Of a stretch of DNA of 64,000 bases, positions 18,276-27,751 are shown piece by piece. The translations under genes were made by a program, and so were the position numbers. How positions within the stretch are numbered: the first letter of the stretch is position 1; each line of letters starts with the position of its first letter. The DNA comes from Allocatelliglobosispora scoriae (GTDB taxonomy: Bacteria; Actinomycetota; Actinomycetes; Mycobacteriales; Micromonosporaceae), in contig NZ_JACHMN010000003.1 in the NCBI RefSeq assembly GCF_014204945.1, positions 434,001 through 498,000 of the forward strand, given 5' to 3'. The notes under the pieces were generated by a model that saw only the letters and a program-made list of their open reading frames with translations, did not search any database and had not been told where the DNA came from.

Positions 18276-18281
18276 TAGGCT
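18276..18281 (+). promoter_or_regulatory. Leaderless promoter -10 hexamer TAGGCT
   Basis: TAGGCT ends exactly 6 nt before the GTG at 18288, so the permease mRNA should begin at its start codon. This leaves no room for a 5' riboswitch in front of the permease. Confidence 0.6.
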
Positions 18282-18287
18282 GCGTGG

Positions 18288-20345
18288 GTGCCGAACTCGA
18301 CGTCACTGCTGAAACGGCTTCTCCTCGGGCGGCCGTTCCGTTCCGATCGGCTGGCCCACACCCTCCTGCCGAAGCGGATCGCGCTGCCGGTCTTCGCCTC
18401 CGACGCGCTCTCCTCAGTGGCCTACGCCCCGGCGGAGATCCTGCTGACCCTCTCCATCGCCGGAGCGGGCGCCTTCATCTTCTCGCCCTGGATCGCTCTC
18501 GCCGTCGCCGTCGTGATGATCACCGTGGTGGCGAGCTACCGCCAGAACGTGCACGCCTACCCGTCGGGCGGCGGCGACTACGAGGTCGCCACCGTCAACC
18601 TGGGGGCCAAGTCCGGCCTCGTCGTGGCGAGTGCGCTGCTCGTCGACTACGTCCTCACCGTGGCGGTCTCCGTCTCGGCCGGGGTGGACGCGCTCGGCGA
18701 CATGTTCGGCACCGTCGGCGAGCACAAGGTCGCCTTCGCGGTCGGCATCGTCGTGGTGCTCTCGGCGATCAACATGCGCGGCATCCGGGAGGCGGGCGTC
18801 GCCTTCGCCATCCCGACCTACGGCTTCATGATCGCCATGCTGATCCTCGTCGGGTGGGGGTTCTTCCGGATCTTCGTCCAGGGCGACGAGCTGCGGGCGG
18901 CCACGGCGAACATGGAGATCAGGTCGGAGCACGGGCTCACCGTCGGCACCTCCTTCGCCTTCATCTTCCTGCTGGTCAGGGCCTTCTCGTCCGGCTGTGC
19001 GGCGCTGACGGGCGTCGAGGCGATCTCGAACGGCGTACCGGCGTTCAAGTCGCCCAAGTCGAAGAACGCGGCGACGACCCTGCTGCTGCTCGGCTCGATC
19101 GCGATCGTGATGATCGCCGGCATCATCTTCCTGGCCCGGCGGACCGGGCTGCGCTATGTCGAGTGCTGGACCGCGGATCCGCAGATCGGGTGCGCGGAGA
19201 GCCAGGTCATCGGGCCGCTGCCGTTCCCCAAGCAGCCCACGGTCACCGCGCAGCTGGCCGACACGGTCTTCGGCGACTTCCGGGTGGGGTACTTCATCGT
19301 CCTCGCCGTGACCGCGCTGATCCTGGTGCTCGCCGCGAACACCGCCTTCAACGGCTTCCCGGTGCTCGGCTCGATCCTCGCCCAGGACCGCTACCTGCCG
19401 CGCCAGCTGCACACCCGCGGCGACCGGCTCGCCTTCTCCAACGGCATCGTCTTCCTCGCCGGCTTCGCCGTGGTGCTGATCATCGCCTTCCAGGCCGAGA
19501 CGACGAAGCTGATCCAGCTCTACATCGTCGGTGTCTTCGTCTCCTTCACGCTGTCGCAGAGCGGCATGATCCGGCACTGGAACCGGCTGCTCAAGACCGA
19601 GCGCGACCCCGTGGTCCGGCGCCGGATGAACCGGTCCCGCATGATCAACGGCTTCGGCATGGTGATGACCGGGTTCGTGCTCTTCCTGGTGCTGATCACC
19701 AAGTTCCTCAAGGGCGCGTGGATCTCGATCGCGGCGATGGCCGTCATCTTCGTCATCATGGTGGCGATCCGCCGGCACTACGACCACGTCGCCGAGGAGT
19801 TGGAGCCGACCGAGGACGCGATGATGCTCCCGGCCCGCAACCACGCCATCGTGCTCGTCTCCAAGCTGCACCTGCCGACGCTGCGTGCGCTCGCGTACGC
19901 CCAGGCCACCCGGCCCGACTCGCTGACGGCGCTCACGGTCAACGTCGACATCGCCGACACCCGCAACATCCAGGCCGAGTGGGACCGTCGCGGTGTCTCG
20001 GTCCCACTGACGATCATCGACTCGCCCTACCGGGAGATCACCCGGCCGATCATCAACTATGTGAAGTCGCTGCGGCAGGACAAGCCCCGCGACGTCGTCA
20101 CGGTCTACATCCCGGAGTATGTGGTCGGCCACTGGTGGGAGAACATCCTGCACAACCAGTCCGCGCTGCGGATCAAGGGACGCCTGCTCTTCGAGCCGGG
20201 AGTCATGGTGACGAGCGTGCCGTGGCAGCTCACCTCGTCCATCGGTAAGAACCTGGACAAGCTCGACGCTAAGCTGTCGAATACTCCGGCTCGCGGTCCG
20301 CGCGCCGGTGAGGTGCCGATCGATGATGAGGTGCGAACGTCGTGA
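18288..20345 (+). CDS. APC-superfamily permease with C-terminal cytosolic domain (possible KimA-like K+ importer)
   Basis: 685-aa membrane protein. About 12 helices span residues ~30-490 (FASDALSSVAYAPAEILLTL, ALAVAVVMITVVASYRQNVH, SGGGDYEVATVNLG, then NTAFNGFPVLGSILAQDRYL). A cytosolic C-terminal ~170-residue domain (NHAIVLVSKLHLPTLRALAY, DIADTRNIQAEWDRRGVSVP, DVVTVYIPEYVVGHWWENIL) resembles a USP-like domain. Annotation pipelines call such proteins amino-acid permeases. The TM plus USP-like layout and the two divergent RCK genes fit a KimA/KUP-type potassium importer better, but this is inference. The start is fixed by the leaderless signal. The stop overlaps the next gene as GTGA. Confidence 0.85.
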   Translation: MPNSTSLLKRLLLGRPFRSDRLAHTLLPKRIALPVFASDALSSVAYAPAEILLTLSIAGAGAFIFSPWIALAVAVVMITVVASYRQNVHAYPSGGGDYEVATVNLGAKSGLVVASALLVDYVLTVAVSVSAGVDALGDMFGTVGEHKVAFAVGIVVVLSAINMRGIREAGVAFAIPTYGFMIAMLILVGWGFFRIFVQGDELRAATANMEIRSEHGLTVGTSFAFIFLLVRAFSSGCAALTGVEAISNGVPAFKSPKSKNAATTLLLLGSIAIVMIAGIIFLARRTGLRYVECWTADPQIGCAESQVIGPLPFPKQPTVTAQLADTVFGDFRVGYFIVLAVTALILVLAANTAFNGFPVLGSILAQDRYLPRQLHTRGDRLAFSNGIVFLAGFAVVLIIAFQAETTKLIQLYIVGVFVSFTLSQSGMIRHWNRLLKTERDPVVRRRMNRSRMINGFGMVMTGFVLFLVLITKFLKGAWISIAAMAVIFVIMVAIRRHYDHVAEELEPTEDAMMLPARNHAIVLVSKLHLPTLRALAYAQATRPDSLTALTVNVDIADTRNIQAEWDRRGVSVPLTIIDSPYREITRPIINYVKSLRQDKPRDVVTVYIPEYVVGHWWENILHNQSALRIKGRLLFEPGVMVTSVPWQLTSSIGKNLDKLDAKLSNTPARGPRAGEVPIDDEVRTS

Positions 20346-21616
20346 CGCTGGAAGAAGGCGAGCGCTTCGAGGTGCTCGTCGGCGAGGTCGCCCATGGTGG
20401 CCACTGCGTCGCGCGGCTCCCCGCGGACGCGTCCGGACCGGGGATCGTGATCTTCGTCCGGCACGCCCTGCCGGGGGAGAAGGTCATCGCCGAGGTCACC
20501 GAGGTGCACAAGGGCTATGCCCGGGCCGAGGCGGTCGAGATCATCGAGGCGTCGCCGGAGCGGCGGGAAGCCCCGTGCCGTTACGCCCACGCCTTCGGCT
20601 GCGGCGGCTGCGATCTGCAGCACGTCACGCCCGCCGCGCAACTGGGGTGGAAGACGGCGGTCGTGCGCGAGCAGCTCAGCCGGCTCGGTGGCGTACCGCC
20701 GAGGGAACTTGAAGAGCTCGACGTGCGCGTCGTCGCGCTGCCCGACGTGCCGGGCGAGGCGGAAGGGCTGGGCTGGCGGACCCGGGTGCGCTACAGCATC
20801 GATGCCGCCGACCGGGCGGGCCTGCGCAAGCACCGCTCGCACGAGGTGGTCGCGATCGACGAGTGTCTCATCGCGCACCCGGCGATCCGGGCGCTGCCGG
20901 TGCTCGACCGACTCTGGCCGAGCGGTGACGACGTGCACACCGTGGCGCCGTCCGGCGGCCCAGCAATGATCATGACCGATCCGTCGGTCCGCGTCACCGA
21001 GCACACGCTGCGCCGGGACTTCGACATCGCGGCCGGCGGCTTCTGGCAGGTGCACCCCGCTGCCGCGACCACGCTCGCCGAGACCGTCCTCGACATGCTC
21101 AAACCCCAGCCGGGGGAGACCGCCTGGGACCTCTACGGCGGTGCCGGGCTCTTCGCCGCCGTGCTGGGCGACGCCGTCGGCGTCACCGGCCACGTGACCC
21201 TCGTCGACTCCGCGCCGGACCTCATCGCCTCGGCCCGGATCAACCTCGGCGACCTGCCGGTGCGGGTCATCGACTCCACGGTCGAGCGGGTGCTCACGCC
21301 CAAGCGCTCATCCAAGAAGTCGCGCGGCGGTGGCGGCTCCGCCATGCCGCTGCGCTCCGGCAGCGCCCTGCTCGGCGGACCGATCGACCTCGTGGTGCTG
21401 GACCCGCCCCGGACCGGAGCGGGTGCGGCGGTGGTCAAGGCGATCGTCGCGGCGGCACCGCGCGCCGTCGCCTACGTCGCCTGCGACCCGGCCGCGCTCG
21501 GCCGCGACGTCGCGACCTTCCGCGAGGCGGGCTGGCGCCTGGTCGAGTGCCGCGCTTACGACTGCTTCCCCAACACCCACCACGTGGAGTGCGTGGCGCT
21601 GCTCATGCCCCGGTGA
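20342..21616 (+). CDS. TRAM-domain RNA 5-methyluridine methyltransferase (RumA/TrmA type)
   Basis: 424-aa SAM-dependent methyltransferase acting on uridine in rRNA or tRNA. Residues ~5-65 are a TRAM RNA-binding domain (FEVLVGEVAHGGHCVARL). The Fe-S cysteine cluster is Cys79, Cys87 and Cys90 (CRYAHAFGCGGC) with a likely fourth ligand in AIDECLIAHP. The catalytic domain has DLYGGAGLFAAVLG (SAM loop), LVVLDPPRTGAG and the nucleophile in AYVACDPAALGRD. The C-terminal THHVECVALL is typical. A low-complexity insert rich in Ser, Lys and Gly (SSKKSRGGGGSAM) sits between catalytic strands. The GTG overlaps the permease stop, so the two are co-transcribed. Confidence 0.92.
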   Translation: MTLEEGERFEVLVGEVAHGGHCVARLPADASGPGIVIFVRHALPGEKVIAEVTEVHKGYARAEAVEIIEASPERREAPCRYAHAFGCGGCDLQHVTPAAQLGWKTAVVREQLSRLGGVPPRELEELDVRVVALPDVPGEAEGLGWRTRVRYSIDAADRAGLRKHRSHEVVAIDECLIAHPAIRALPVLDRLWPSGDDVHTVAPSGGPAMIMTDPSVRVTEHTLRRDFDIAAGGFWQVHPAAATTLAETVLDMLKPQPGETAWDLYGGAGLFAAVLGDAVGVTGHVTLVDSAPDLIASARINLGDLPVRVIDSTVERVLTPKRSSKKSRGGGGSAMPLRSGSALLGGPIDLVVLDPPRTGAGAAVVKAIVAAAPRAVAYVACDPAALGRDVATFREAGWRLVECRAYDCFPNTHHVECVALLMPR

Positions 21617-21673
21617 CGGGCGGCGGCTCGGCGATCGGCCGACGGCTGCGGACCAGGATCTCGCCGACCGTCG

Positions 21674-22831
21674 TCACGGGCGCTCCTCGGCCTCGCGTCC
21701 CTGAACCCGGGGTTCGCCGAGATCCGGGCGGATCTCCAGACCGGGGCGTCGGCTGCGCCTGCGGGCTGCGCGGCGTGCCAGCAGCGCGGCGACCGTCAGG
21801 ACCAGCAGGAGCAGGGCGCCGGCGCCGAGGGCGACCCGCACGTTTCGCTCGCTCCGGGCGTTGCGGTCGTCCTGCGCCGCCGCGTAGGACGGGGGGACGA
21901 AGGTATTGTCGACGATGAAGGGGACGGTCGGTCTCACGGCACCCGGGCACGAGGCGCCGATCAGGTAGCGTCCGCGCCGGGTGTCTGCCGGGATCGTCAC
22001 CCTCGTGGAGAACGCCCCCGTCCGCGCCCGGTCCGGCGGGACCTCCGCGGTGCCCAGCGGGGTGCCCTCGAGATCGATGTCGACCCGTGCGCAGTCGAAC
22101 CCGGCCCCGGTGATCAGAACGGCGGTCCCGCCCGACCCGCCGTCCGGGCTGAGGCGGGTGATCCCCGGCACCCAGAAAGCGCCGGTCACCTGCGGGGGAT
22201 TTCGCACCGGCCAGATGCATGACGCGAAGACCTGGTGCCGCCCCGGCTTGATATCGCCCGGGATCGTCGGTGCGTGATCGTCGCGGCCCGTGCCGGCGAT
22301 GGAGGCGTGGACTCGGGCGGGGAAGTTGACGTCGTTGGCGCAGGAGAACCCGGAGACGCTGATGATCACGTCATCGCCGGGCAGGGCGCTGGACGGGTAG
22401 ACGGTGACGGTCGGCGCGTTCGTGAGCTGATAGCGAGTGCTCGCCAGCTCCGCCTCGTCGTCCCCGCACCGAATGCCGACCGGGTGGCTGCCGTAGGCGT
22501 CCTTCGGCGCGGCGATCACGGTCAGGTAGGTCGTGCCGGGCTCGATCACCCGGTCGATGCGGGCGATCGGGCCGAGGGTGTCCCAGACCACGGTGAGGCC
22601 TGCGCCACTGGGACAGCTCGCCCCGTCCACCAGGAGAGTGAATTCGTCACCGATGTCGCCGACGGGCGGGCGGAGCTTCGCCTGCGGCCGTGCCGCCGCG
22701 GCGCTCGGTGCCGACGCCGTCGGACCGGTACGCGGTGCAGCGCCCGGCGGCTGCCCCGAGGTGCATCCGACCAGGCAGATCAGGCCTAGGAGAAGAAGCA
22801 GGAGTGCCCGCGTGGCGCGTGGGGACGACAC
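21674..22831 (-). CDS. Predicted lipoprotein with IPT-like repeats and C-terminal membrane anchor
   Basis: 385-aa envelope protein, function unknown. A signal peptide ends in the lipobox LVGC (Cys at ~22). Three similar beta-sandwich repeats of ~85 residues follow, each opening with a [17 protein letters not shown]-like strand and holding a pair of cysteines (CPSGAGL, CGDDEA; FSCAND, ASCIWP; FDCARV, ASCPGA). A hydrophobic helix near the end ([19 protein letters not shown]) and a basic cytosolic tail close it. Having both a lipobox and a C-terminal helix is unusual; one may not be used. GTG start with a TAGCGT hexamer 7 nt upstream, so it is likely leaderless. It is divergent from dxs. Confidence 0.75.
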   Translation of the reverse strand: MSSPRATRALLLLLLGLICLVGCTSGQPPGAAPRTGPTASAPSAAAARPQAKLRPPVGDIGDEFTLLVDGASCPSGAGLTVVWDTLGPIARIDRVIEPGTTYLTVIAAPKDAYGSHPVGIRCGDDEAELASTRYQLTNAPTVTVYPSSALPGDDVIISVSGFSCANDVNFPARVHASIAGTGRDDHAPTIPGDIKPGRHQVFASCIWPVRNPPQVTGAFWVPGITRLSPDGGSGGTAVLITGAGFDCARVDIDLEGTPLGTAEVPPDRARTGAFSTRVTIPADTRRGRYLIGASCPGAVRPTVPFIVDNTFVPPSYAAAQDDRNARSERNVRVALGAGALLLLVLTVAALLARRAARRRSRRPGLEIRPDLGEPRVQGREAEERP

Positions 22832-22939
22832 ACCCGGAACGCTACTGGGTATCCGCGATCGACGATGCCCTCCGTTCGGCGGGTGTGTCCCGTCTCCGCC
22901 CGGATGTCAAGGTCTTGTGAAGATGACGTTCCGGCGAAC

Positions 22940-22967
22940 GTGACCTTGGGCTGTACACCGATAGACT
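22940..22967 (+). promoter_or_regulatory. Candidate dxs promoter (GTGACC - 16 nt - TAGACT)
   Basis: TAGACT at 22962-22967 ends 8 nt before the dxs ATG and has a GTGACC at 16-nt spacing. No ribosome site precedes the ATG, which supports a leaderless dxs mRNA. Confidence 0.55.
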
Positions 22968-22975
22968 GCACGGTT

Positions 22976-24892
22976 ATGAGCTCAGAGCAGGCAGGTCGGA
23001 CCGTCGACGGCATCCTCCCCACGGTCGGCTCACCGCAAGACCTCCGATCGCTGAGTCTCGACGAGCTGACGATGCTCAGCGCCGAGATTCGCGACTTCCT
23101 GGTGGCCAAGGTCTCCCGGACCGGCGGACACCTCGGTCCCAACCTGGGTGTGGTCGAGCTCACCCTCGCGATGCACCGGGTCTTCGACTCGCCGCGCGAC
23201 AAGTTCGTCTTCGACACCGGCCACCAGGCATACGTTCACAAGATCGTGACCGGTCGGCAGGACGGCTTCGACGCGCTGCGCCAGCGCGGCGGCCTCACCG
23301 GCTACCCGAGCCAGGCCGAGAGCGAGCACGACCTCGTCGAGAACTGCCACGCCTCGACCGCGCTGAGCTACGCCGACGGCCTCGCCAAGGGATTCAGCAT
23401 CCGGGGTGAGGATCGTCACGTCGTGGCGGTCGTCGGCGACGGCGCGCTCACCGGCGGCATGTGCTGGGAGGCGCTCAACAACATCGCGGCGACGAAGAAC
23501 CCGCTCGTCGTCGTGGTCAACGACAACGGCCGCTCCTATGCCCCCACGATCGGCGGCCTCGCCGACCACCTCGCCTCGCTGCGGCTCAACCCGGGCTATG
23601 AGAAGGTCCTCGACCTGGTCCGCGACTCGCTGGAGCGCACCCCGCTCGTCGGTCGCCCGCTCTTCGAGGCGCTGCACGCGGTGAAGAAGGGGATCAAGGA
23701 CGCGGTCGCGCCGCAGGCCCTCTTCGAGGACCTCGGCATCAAATACGTCGGCCCGGTCGACGGCCACGACCAGGCCGCGCTGGAGAGCGCCCTGCTCAAG
23801 GCGAAGCGGTTCGGCAAGCCGGTCATCGTGCACGCCGTCACCCACAAGGGCTTCGGCTACCAGCCCGCGATCGACGACGAGGCCGACAAGCTGCACTCAC
23901 CGGGTGCGTTCGACCCGCTCACGGGCAAGATGCTCGCCGCGCCGAGTCTCAAGTGGACCTCGGTCTTCGCCGACGAGCTCGTCGAGATCGCGGCGGAGCG
24001 CCCGGACATCGTCGGCATCACCGCCGCGATGCCCGAGTCGACCGGCATCGACCGGCTCGCCGCCAAGTTCCCCGACCGCGCCTTCGACGTGGGCATCGCC
24101 GAGCAGCACGCGACCACCTCGGCGGCGGGCCTCGCCCTCGCCGGGCTGCACCCGGTCGTCGCCGTCTACGCCACGTTCCTCAACCGCGCCTTCGACCAGG
24201 TCCTGCTCGATGTCGCGCTGCACCGGCTGCCGGTCACCTTCGTGCTGGACCGGGCCGGGATCACCGGGCCCGACGGCCCCAGCCACTACGGCATCTGGGA
24301 CATGTCGGTCTTCGGCGTCGTCCCCGGCCTGCGTATCGCGGCCCCCCGCGACGCGGCCACGCTGCGCGAGGAGCTTCGCGAGGCGGTCGCCATCTCCGAC
24401 GGCCCGACGATCGTCCGCTTCCCGACCGGTTCGGTGCCCGCGGCACTGCCGGCGCTGCGCCGAATCGGCCCGGTCGACGTGCTCGCCGAGGGCATCCGCA
24501 AGGACGTGCTGCTCGTCGGGATCGGGTCCTTCGCGCCGCTCGGCGTACAGATCGCGGCGATGCTCGCCGAGCGCGGCATCGAGGTGACGGTCGTCGACCC
24601 GCGCTGGGTCCGCCCGGTCCCGGTCGAGCTGGTCGCCCTCGCCCGCGAGCACCGCCTCGTCATCACCCTGGAGGACGGCGTCCGCCAGGGCGGGGTCGGC
24701 GACGCCATCAGCAAGCTGCTCCGCGATCACGAGGTCGACGTGCCCCTGCGCGACCTCGGTGTCGAGACGGAGTGGATCGGCCACGGCACCCGCAACGAGA
24801 TCCTGACCCAGATCGGCCTGACCGCGCCGGTCATCACCGACCGGATCACCTCGTGGTATTCGGCGGTTGCGGGCCTCGACGCCAAGGTCTGA
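22976..24892 (+). CDS. dxs: 1-deoxy-D-xylulose-5-phosphate synthase
   Basis: 638-aa thiamine-diphosphate enzyme joining pyruvate and glyceraldehyde 3-phosphate, the first step of the MEP isoprenoid pathway. Conserved segments: [30 protein letters not shown], the TPP/Mg motif [34 protein letters not shown], the general-base region [17 protein letters not shown], and [18 protein letters not shown]. Length is normal. ATG 22976 is chosen because it follows the TAGACT -10 and gives the usual short lead before [15 protein letters not shown]; the frame is open further upstream but without family similarity. It is followed by a hairpin at 24916. Confidence 0.97.
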   Translation: MSSEQAGRTVDGILPTVGSPQDLRSLSLDELTMLSAEIRDFLVAKVSRTGGHLGPNLGVVELTLAMHRVFDSPRDKFVFDTGHQAYVHKIVTGRQDGFDALRQRGGLTGYPSQAESEHDLVENCHASTALSYADGLAKGFSIRGEDRHVVAVVGDGALTGGMCWEALNNIAATKNPLVVVVNDNGRSYAPTIGGLADHLASLRLNPGYEKVLDLVRDSLERTPLVGRPLFEALHAVKKGIKDAVAPQALFEDLGIKYVGPVDGHDQAALESALLKAKRFGKPVIVHAVTHKGFGYQPAIDDEADKLHSPGAFDPLTGKMLAAPSLKWTSVFADELVEIAAERPDIVGITAAMPESTGIDRLAAKFPDRAFDVGIAEQHATTSAAGLALAGLHPVVAVYATFLNRAFDQVLLDVALHRLPVTFVLDRAGITGPDGPSHYGIWDMSVFGVVPGLRIAAPRDAATLREELREAVAISDGPTIVRFPTGSVPAALPALRRIGPVDVLAEGIRKDVLLVGIGSFAPLGVQIAAMLAERGIEVTVVDPRWVRPVPVELVALAREHRLVITLEDGVRQGGVGDAISKLLRDHEVDVPLRDLGVETEWIGHGTRNEILTQIGLTAPVITDRITSWYSAVAGLDAKV

Positions 24893-24915
24893 CAGAGCCT
24901 TAAGCTACTCCCTGA

Positions 24916-24937
24916 CCGTGCCGGGTCCCCGGCACGG
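24916..24937. terminator. Hairpin after dxs
   Basis: Perfect 10-bp inverted repeat CCGTGCCGGG / CCCGGCACGG with a 2-nt centre, 23 nt after the dxs stop and 15 nt before the next start. It could be a dxs terminator or a partial attenuator for the propeller genes. Confidence 0.7.
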
Positions 24938-24951
24938 CGGGGAGGGCGGCT

Positions 24952-26271
24952 GTGGATGTTCCCGATGCGACGCCGATCGAGCTCGGTCAGCCGTCCTACA
25001 CGGAGCGGCTCGCCGTCGGTGACGACCGGCCCCTGACAAGCTGGCGGGCGCCTTTCGCCGTGGCCGCCGCCGTGCTGCTGGTGCTGCTCTCGGGCTCGGT
25101 GCCGGTCTCCACCCAGCAGCGCCCGCAGACCGCGCTGACCGTGCCCTATCCCTACTCAATCAAGATGGTCGGCAACCTTGCGATCATCGCCAGCGACGGC
25201 TGGATCCAGGCCCGCGAGCTGCCCGGACAGCAGGTGCTGTGGCAGCGCCCGGCCGAGATCAACTCTCTGGTCAGGGCGGTCGTCGGCGATCTGGTGATCG
25301 TCAGCCACCTGCAGGGCCGGGCCGCCCAGCGGGGCGAGGCATATACGGTCGCGCTCGACCTGGTGACGGGGATCCCGCGCTGGGAGCACCCCGGCGAGGT
25401 CGTGATCGCCCGCCCCGAACTGCCCGCGATCATCCTTTTCGACGCGACCCGCTCCGATGCCGAGTCGCCCCGCGCGTCTCCCGCGCAGCTCATCTCCGTC
25501 GGGCGTGCCAGCGGCGTCGAGAAGTGGTCCGTGGCGGTCGCGGCACTCGACACCCCGGTCTTCCCGCCGGAGGGATCTGCTGCCCCGGTCGCGTTCGTCT
25601 CGCCCGCCGGCGGGGTACGCCTCATCGACCCCACGACCGGCATCGTCACGTCGCCCCGCGGGCATGTCGACCCCAGCTTCCTCGGCGGCTATGTCAAGGA
25701 CGGGATCCTCGTCGCCAACCAGGGCGAGGCGACCGGCGGCGGTGCGACGGTCGCCTACGAGCTCGTCACGCTGACCGAGGTCTGGCGGCGCCCGCTCGAT
25801 CCGTCCCGGATCAACCAGGTGGTGCCGTCGACGGATGTCGCCATCGCCACCGAGATCAACATGGTGGAGGCGATCGACGGCTGGACCGGCACCCGCCAAT
25901 GGCGCCGGGACATGCAGTTCGAGAGCCTGCTGGCGCTGCCCGACGGTGAGGCGCTGGTGGTCGGACGGGAGCTGGACGCCGACCGGCTGCCCGGCCCGGC
26001 TGCGATCTTCCGGGCTCGGGACGGCGCACGGCTCGCAGTCCTGGATCTCTGGAGCGTCGTCGGTCTGCGGGGCGGCGAGGTGCTCGTCCTGCGGCAGGCG
26101 GACGGGCCTGGTCTGCGTACCTGGCTGGGGTGGGTCGACCTGGCGGCGGGCCGGGTGAGCGCCACCGACCTGCTCGACGGGCTGGAACCGGGTGCGGAGT
26201 GTGCAGTCGACGGCGACTGGCTCTTGTGCAGGCAGGTCGCGACGAGGACCATGCTCGTGTTCCGGCTCTGA
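24952..26271 (+). CDS. Membrane-tethered PQQ-like beta-propeller protein 1
   Basis: 439-aa protein. It has a short cytoplasmic tail with the motif TPIELGQPSY, one membrane helix at ~33-48 (FAVAAAVLLVLLSGSV), then an exported seven- or eight-bladed propeller with repeated blade strands ending in W (GIPRWEHPG, GVEKWSVAV, TEVWRRPLD, GTRQWRRDM). No quinoprotein catalytic residues were identified, so the fold is probably used for binding rather than dehydrogenation. The start is GTG at 24952 (VDVPDAT). It is the first of three related genes on one strand; the middle and last overlap by 4 nt. Confidence 0.85.
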   Translation: MDVPDATPIELGQPSYTERLAVGDDRPLTSWRAPFAVAAAVLLVLLSGSVPVSTQQRPQTALTVPYPYSIKMVGNLAIIASDGWIQARELPGQQVLWQRPAEINSLVRAVVGDLVIVSHLQGRAAQRGEAYTVALDLVTGIPRWEHPGEVVIARPELPAIILFDATRSDAESPRASPAQLISVGRASGVEKWSVAVAALDTPVFPPEGSAAPVAFVSPAGGVRLIDPTTGIVTSPRGHVDPSFLGGYVKDGILVANQGEATGGGATVAYELVTLTEVWRRPLDPSRINQVVPSTDVAIATEINMVEAIDGWTGTRQWRRDMQFESLLALPDGEALVVGRELDADRLPGPAAIFRARDGARLAVLDLWSVVGLRGGEVLVLRQADGPGLRTWLGWVDLAAGRVSATDLLDGLEPGAECAVDGDWLLCRQVATRTMLVFRL

Positions 26272-26344
26272 CAACCACGGGCCGGGGTCAACGCGTTCAT
26301 GAGGCGCCCGGCCGGAAGCCGGCCTGGAGTCGGTGGGGAGCGGG

Positions 26345-27751
26345 ATGGGTCCGGCGGCTGGAGAGATCGTGATCGACCTCGGCGTGGTGCCTGATGGCGA
26401 CGTCGACGAGTTGCCGCGTGACCGAAGCGCCCGCTGGGCCCGACCGTGGCTCGCCGCCGCCTGCATCGTCGGGCTGCTCTGGGGCGTCGACGCCTCCACG
26501 CCACCCGCGCCGCCCACGGCCTGGGAGACGCCCTTCGTGCTCGCCGAGAACCGGGCGCAGGAGTCGGGTGTGGCGATCGTCGACGACGTTTTGGTGGCGC
26601 TAGGGCCGGGCCGGCACACGATGGACGCCTGGAACCTCGTCACCGGCGAGCGGCTCTGGTCCGTCCCGTCCGAGCTCAGCAGCCTGAACACCGCCGAACT
26701 CGTCGCCGGTGTCCTCGTCGTCTCGGGCAACAGCCAGAACTCGCCGCCCGACACCGACGGCGACGGACCGGGCTACGTACCCCACGCCTACGGGCTGGAC
26801 GCCGCCACCGGTGCGCTTCGCTGGGACCGCCGGGGCAGCGCCTTCGCCCAGCCGGAGCCCCACCCGACGCTGCTCTTCCTCAACGGCAGCGATCAGGGCT
26901 TCGAGATCGCATCCGTCGACCCGGTGACCGGGGCGGACCTGTGGCGGACCGCCGAGTCCGCCGGCAGCAACATCGCGATCTCCAACGACGGCTGGGAGGC
27001 GATCCGGCAGGGCGTGCCGGTGAAGGAGGCACTCGTCAGCGACTGGCGCGAGGGGACCCTGAGCACGCTGGCGATCAGCACCGGCAAGCTCACGCCGCTC
27101 GGCAAGCTGCCGCCGAGGGCGTCCATCATGGACTTCGATGACGACATCATCATCGCCGAGATCACCCGCGACGAGAACGACGATCCCAGCGACGGTTTCG
27201 ACGAGCGGGTCGTCGCCCTCTTCGACCGGGTCGACCTGCGCGAGTTGTGGCGTACGCCGGACAGCCAGATCCAGGGCGGCAGCTATCTGAACCGCTGCGG
27301 CTCCCTGATCTGCGAGACGAACGACCAGTCGACGACGGCGCGCGACGTTCACACGGGCCGGACCGTCTGGACCGCCTCCTTACAGCCCTACGGGTTGTGG
27401 CACCGCAGCGGGGGCGACCTGCTCATCGCCGCGGTGCCGCAGGGCAGCGGGACGATGACGCTGGTCAACCCCGCTGACGGCAGCTTGCGCATGGACCTGG
27501 GGCGGTGGCGGGTGCTCGGCGAGCGCGACGGTGCACTGCTCGTCGCCCTCCCGGCCGGTCCGGGTGAGCGGATGTGGTTCGGCACCATCCCCGCGACCGG
27601 GAAGCTCTCGATCCGGCCGCTGGCGCCCTTCGGCCCGCTCGGCGCGCAGCTCGACAACTGCTCGATCACGGGGTCCTGGCTCACCTGCCTGATCCTCAAC
27701 GAGGCGATCGTCGTCGACCTGGCGAAGGCGCTTCAGGCGGGTCGGCGATGA
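26345..27751 (+). CDS. Membrane-tethered PQQ-like beta-propeller protein 2
   Basis: 468-aa paralogue of the preceding gene. The cytoplasmic tail has EIVIDLGVVPDGDVDELPRD, followed by a membrane helix at ~32-46 (PWLAAACIVGLLWGV) and the propeller (LVTGERLWSVP, ATGALRWDRRG, VTGADLWRTAE, DLRELWRTPD, HTGRTVWTAS). Two cysteine pairs (NRCGSLICET, DNCSITGSWLTC) probably form disulfides. Start ATG 26345 has GGGGAG close upstream; a GTG 12 nt earlier is possible. The stop overlaps the third propeller gene as ATGA. Function unknown. Confidence 0.85.
   Translation: MGPAAGEIVIDLGVVPDGDVDELPRDRSARWARPWLAAACIVGLLWGVDASTPPAPPTAWETPFVLAENRAQESGVAIVDDVLVALGPGRHTMDAWNLVTGERLWSVPSELSSLNTAELVAGVLVVSGNSQNSPPDTDGDGPGYVPHAYGLDAATGALRWDRRGSAFAQPEPHPTLLFLNGSDQGFEIASVDPVTGADLWRTAESAGSNIAISNDGWEAIRQGVPVKEALVSDWREGTLSTLAISTGKLTPLGKLPPRASIMDFDDDIIIAEITRDENDDPSDGFDERVVALFDRVDLRELWRTPDSQIQGGSYLNRCGSLICETNDQSTTARDVHTGRTVWTASLQPYGLWHRSGGDLLIAAVPQGSGTMTLVNPADGSLRMDLGRWRVLGERDGALLVALPAGPGERMWFGTIPATGKLSIRPLAPFGPLGAQLDNCSITGSWLTCLILNEAIVVDLAKALQAGRR

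Noticed and set aside
18241-18287. c-di-AMP (ydaO-type) riboswitch before the putative potassium importer
   Set aside because: The -10 hexamer lies 6 nt before the start codon and the divergent gene begins ~150 bp away, leaving no leader RNA.
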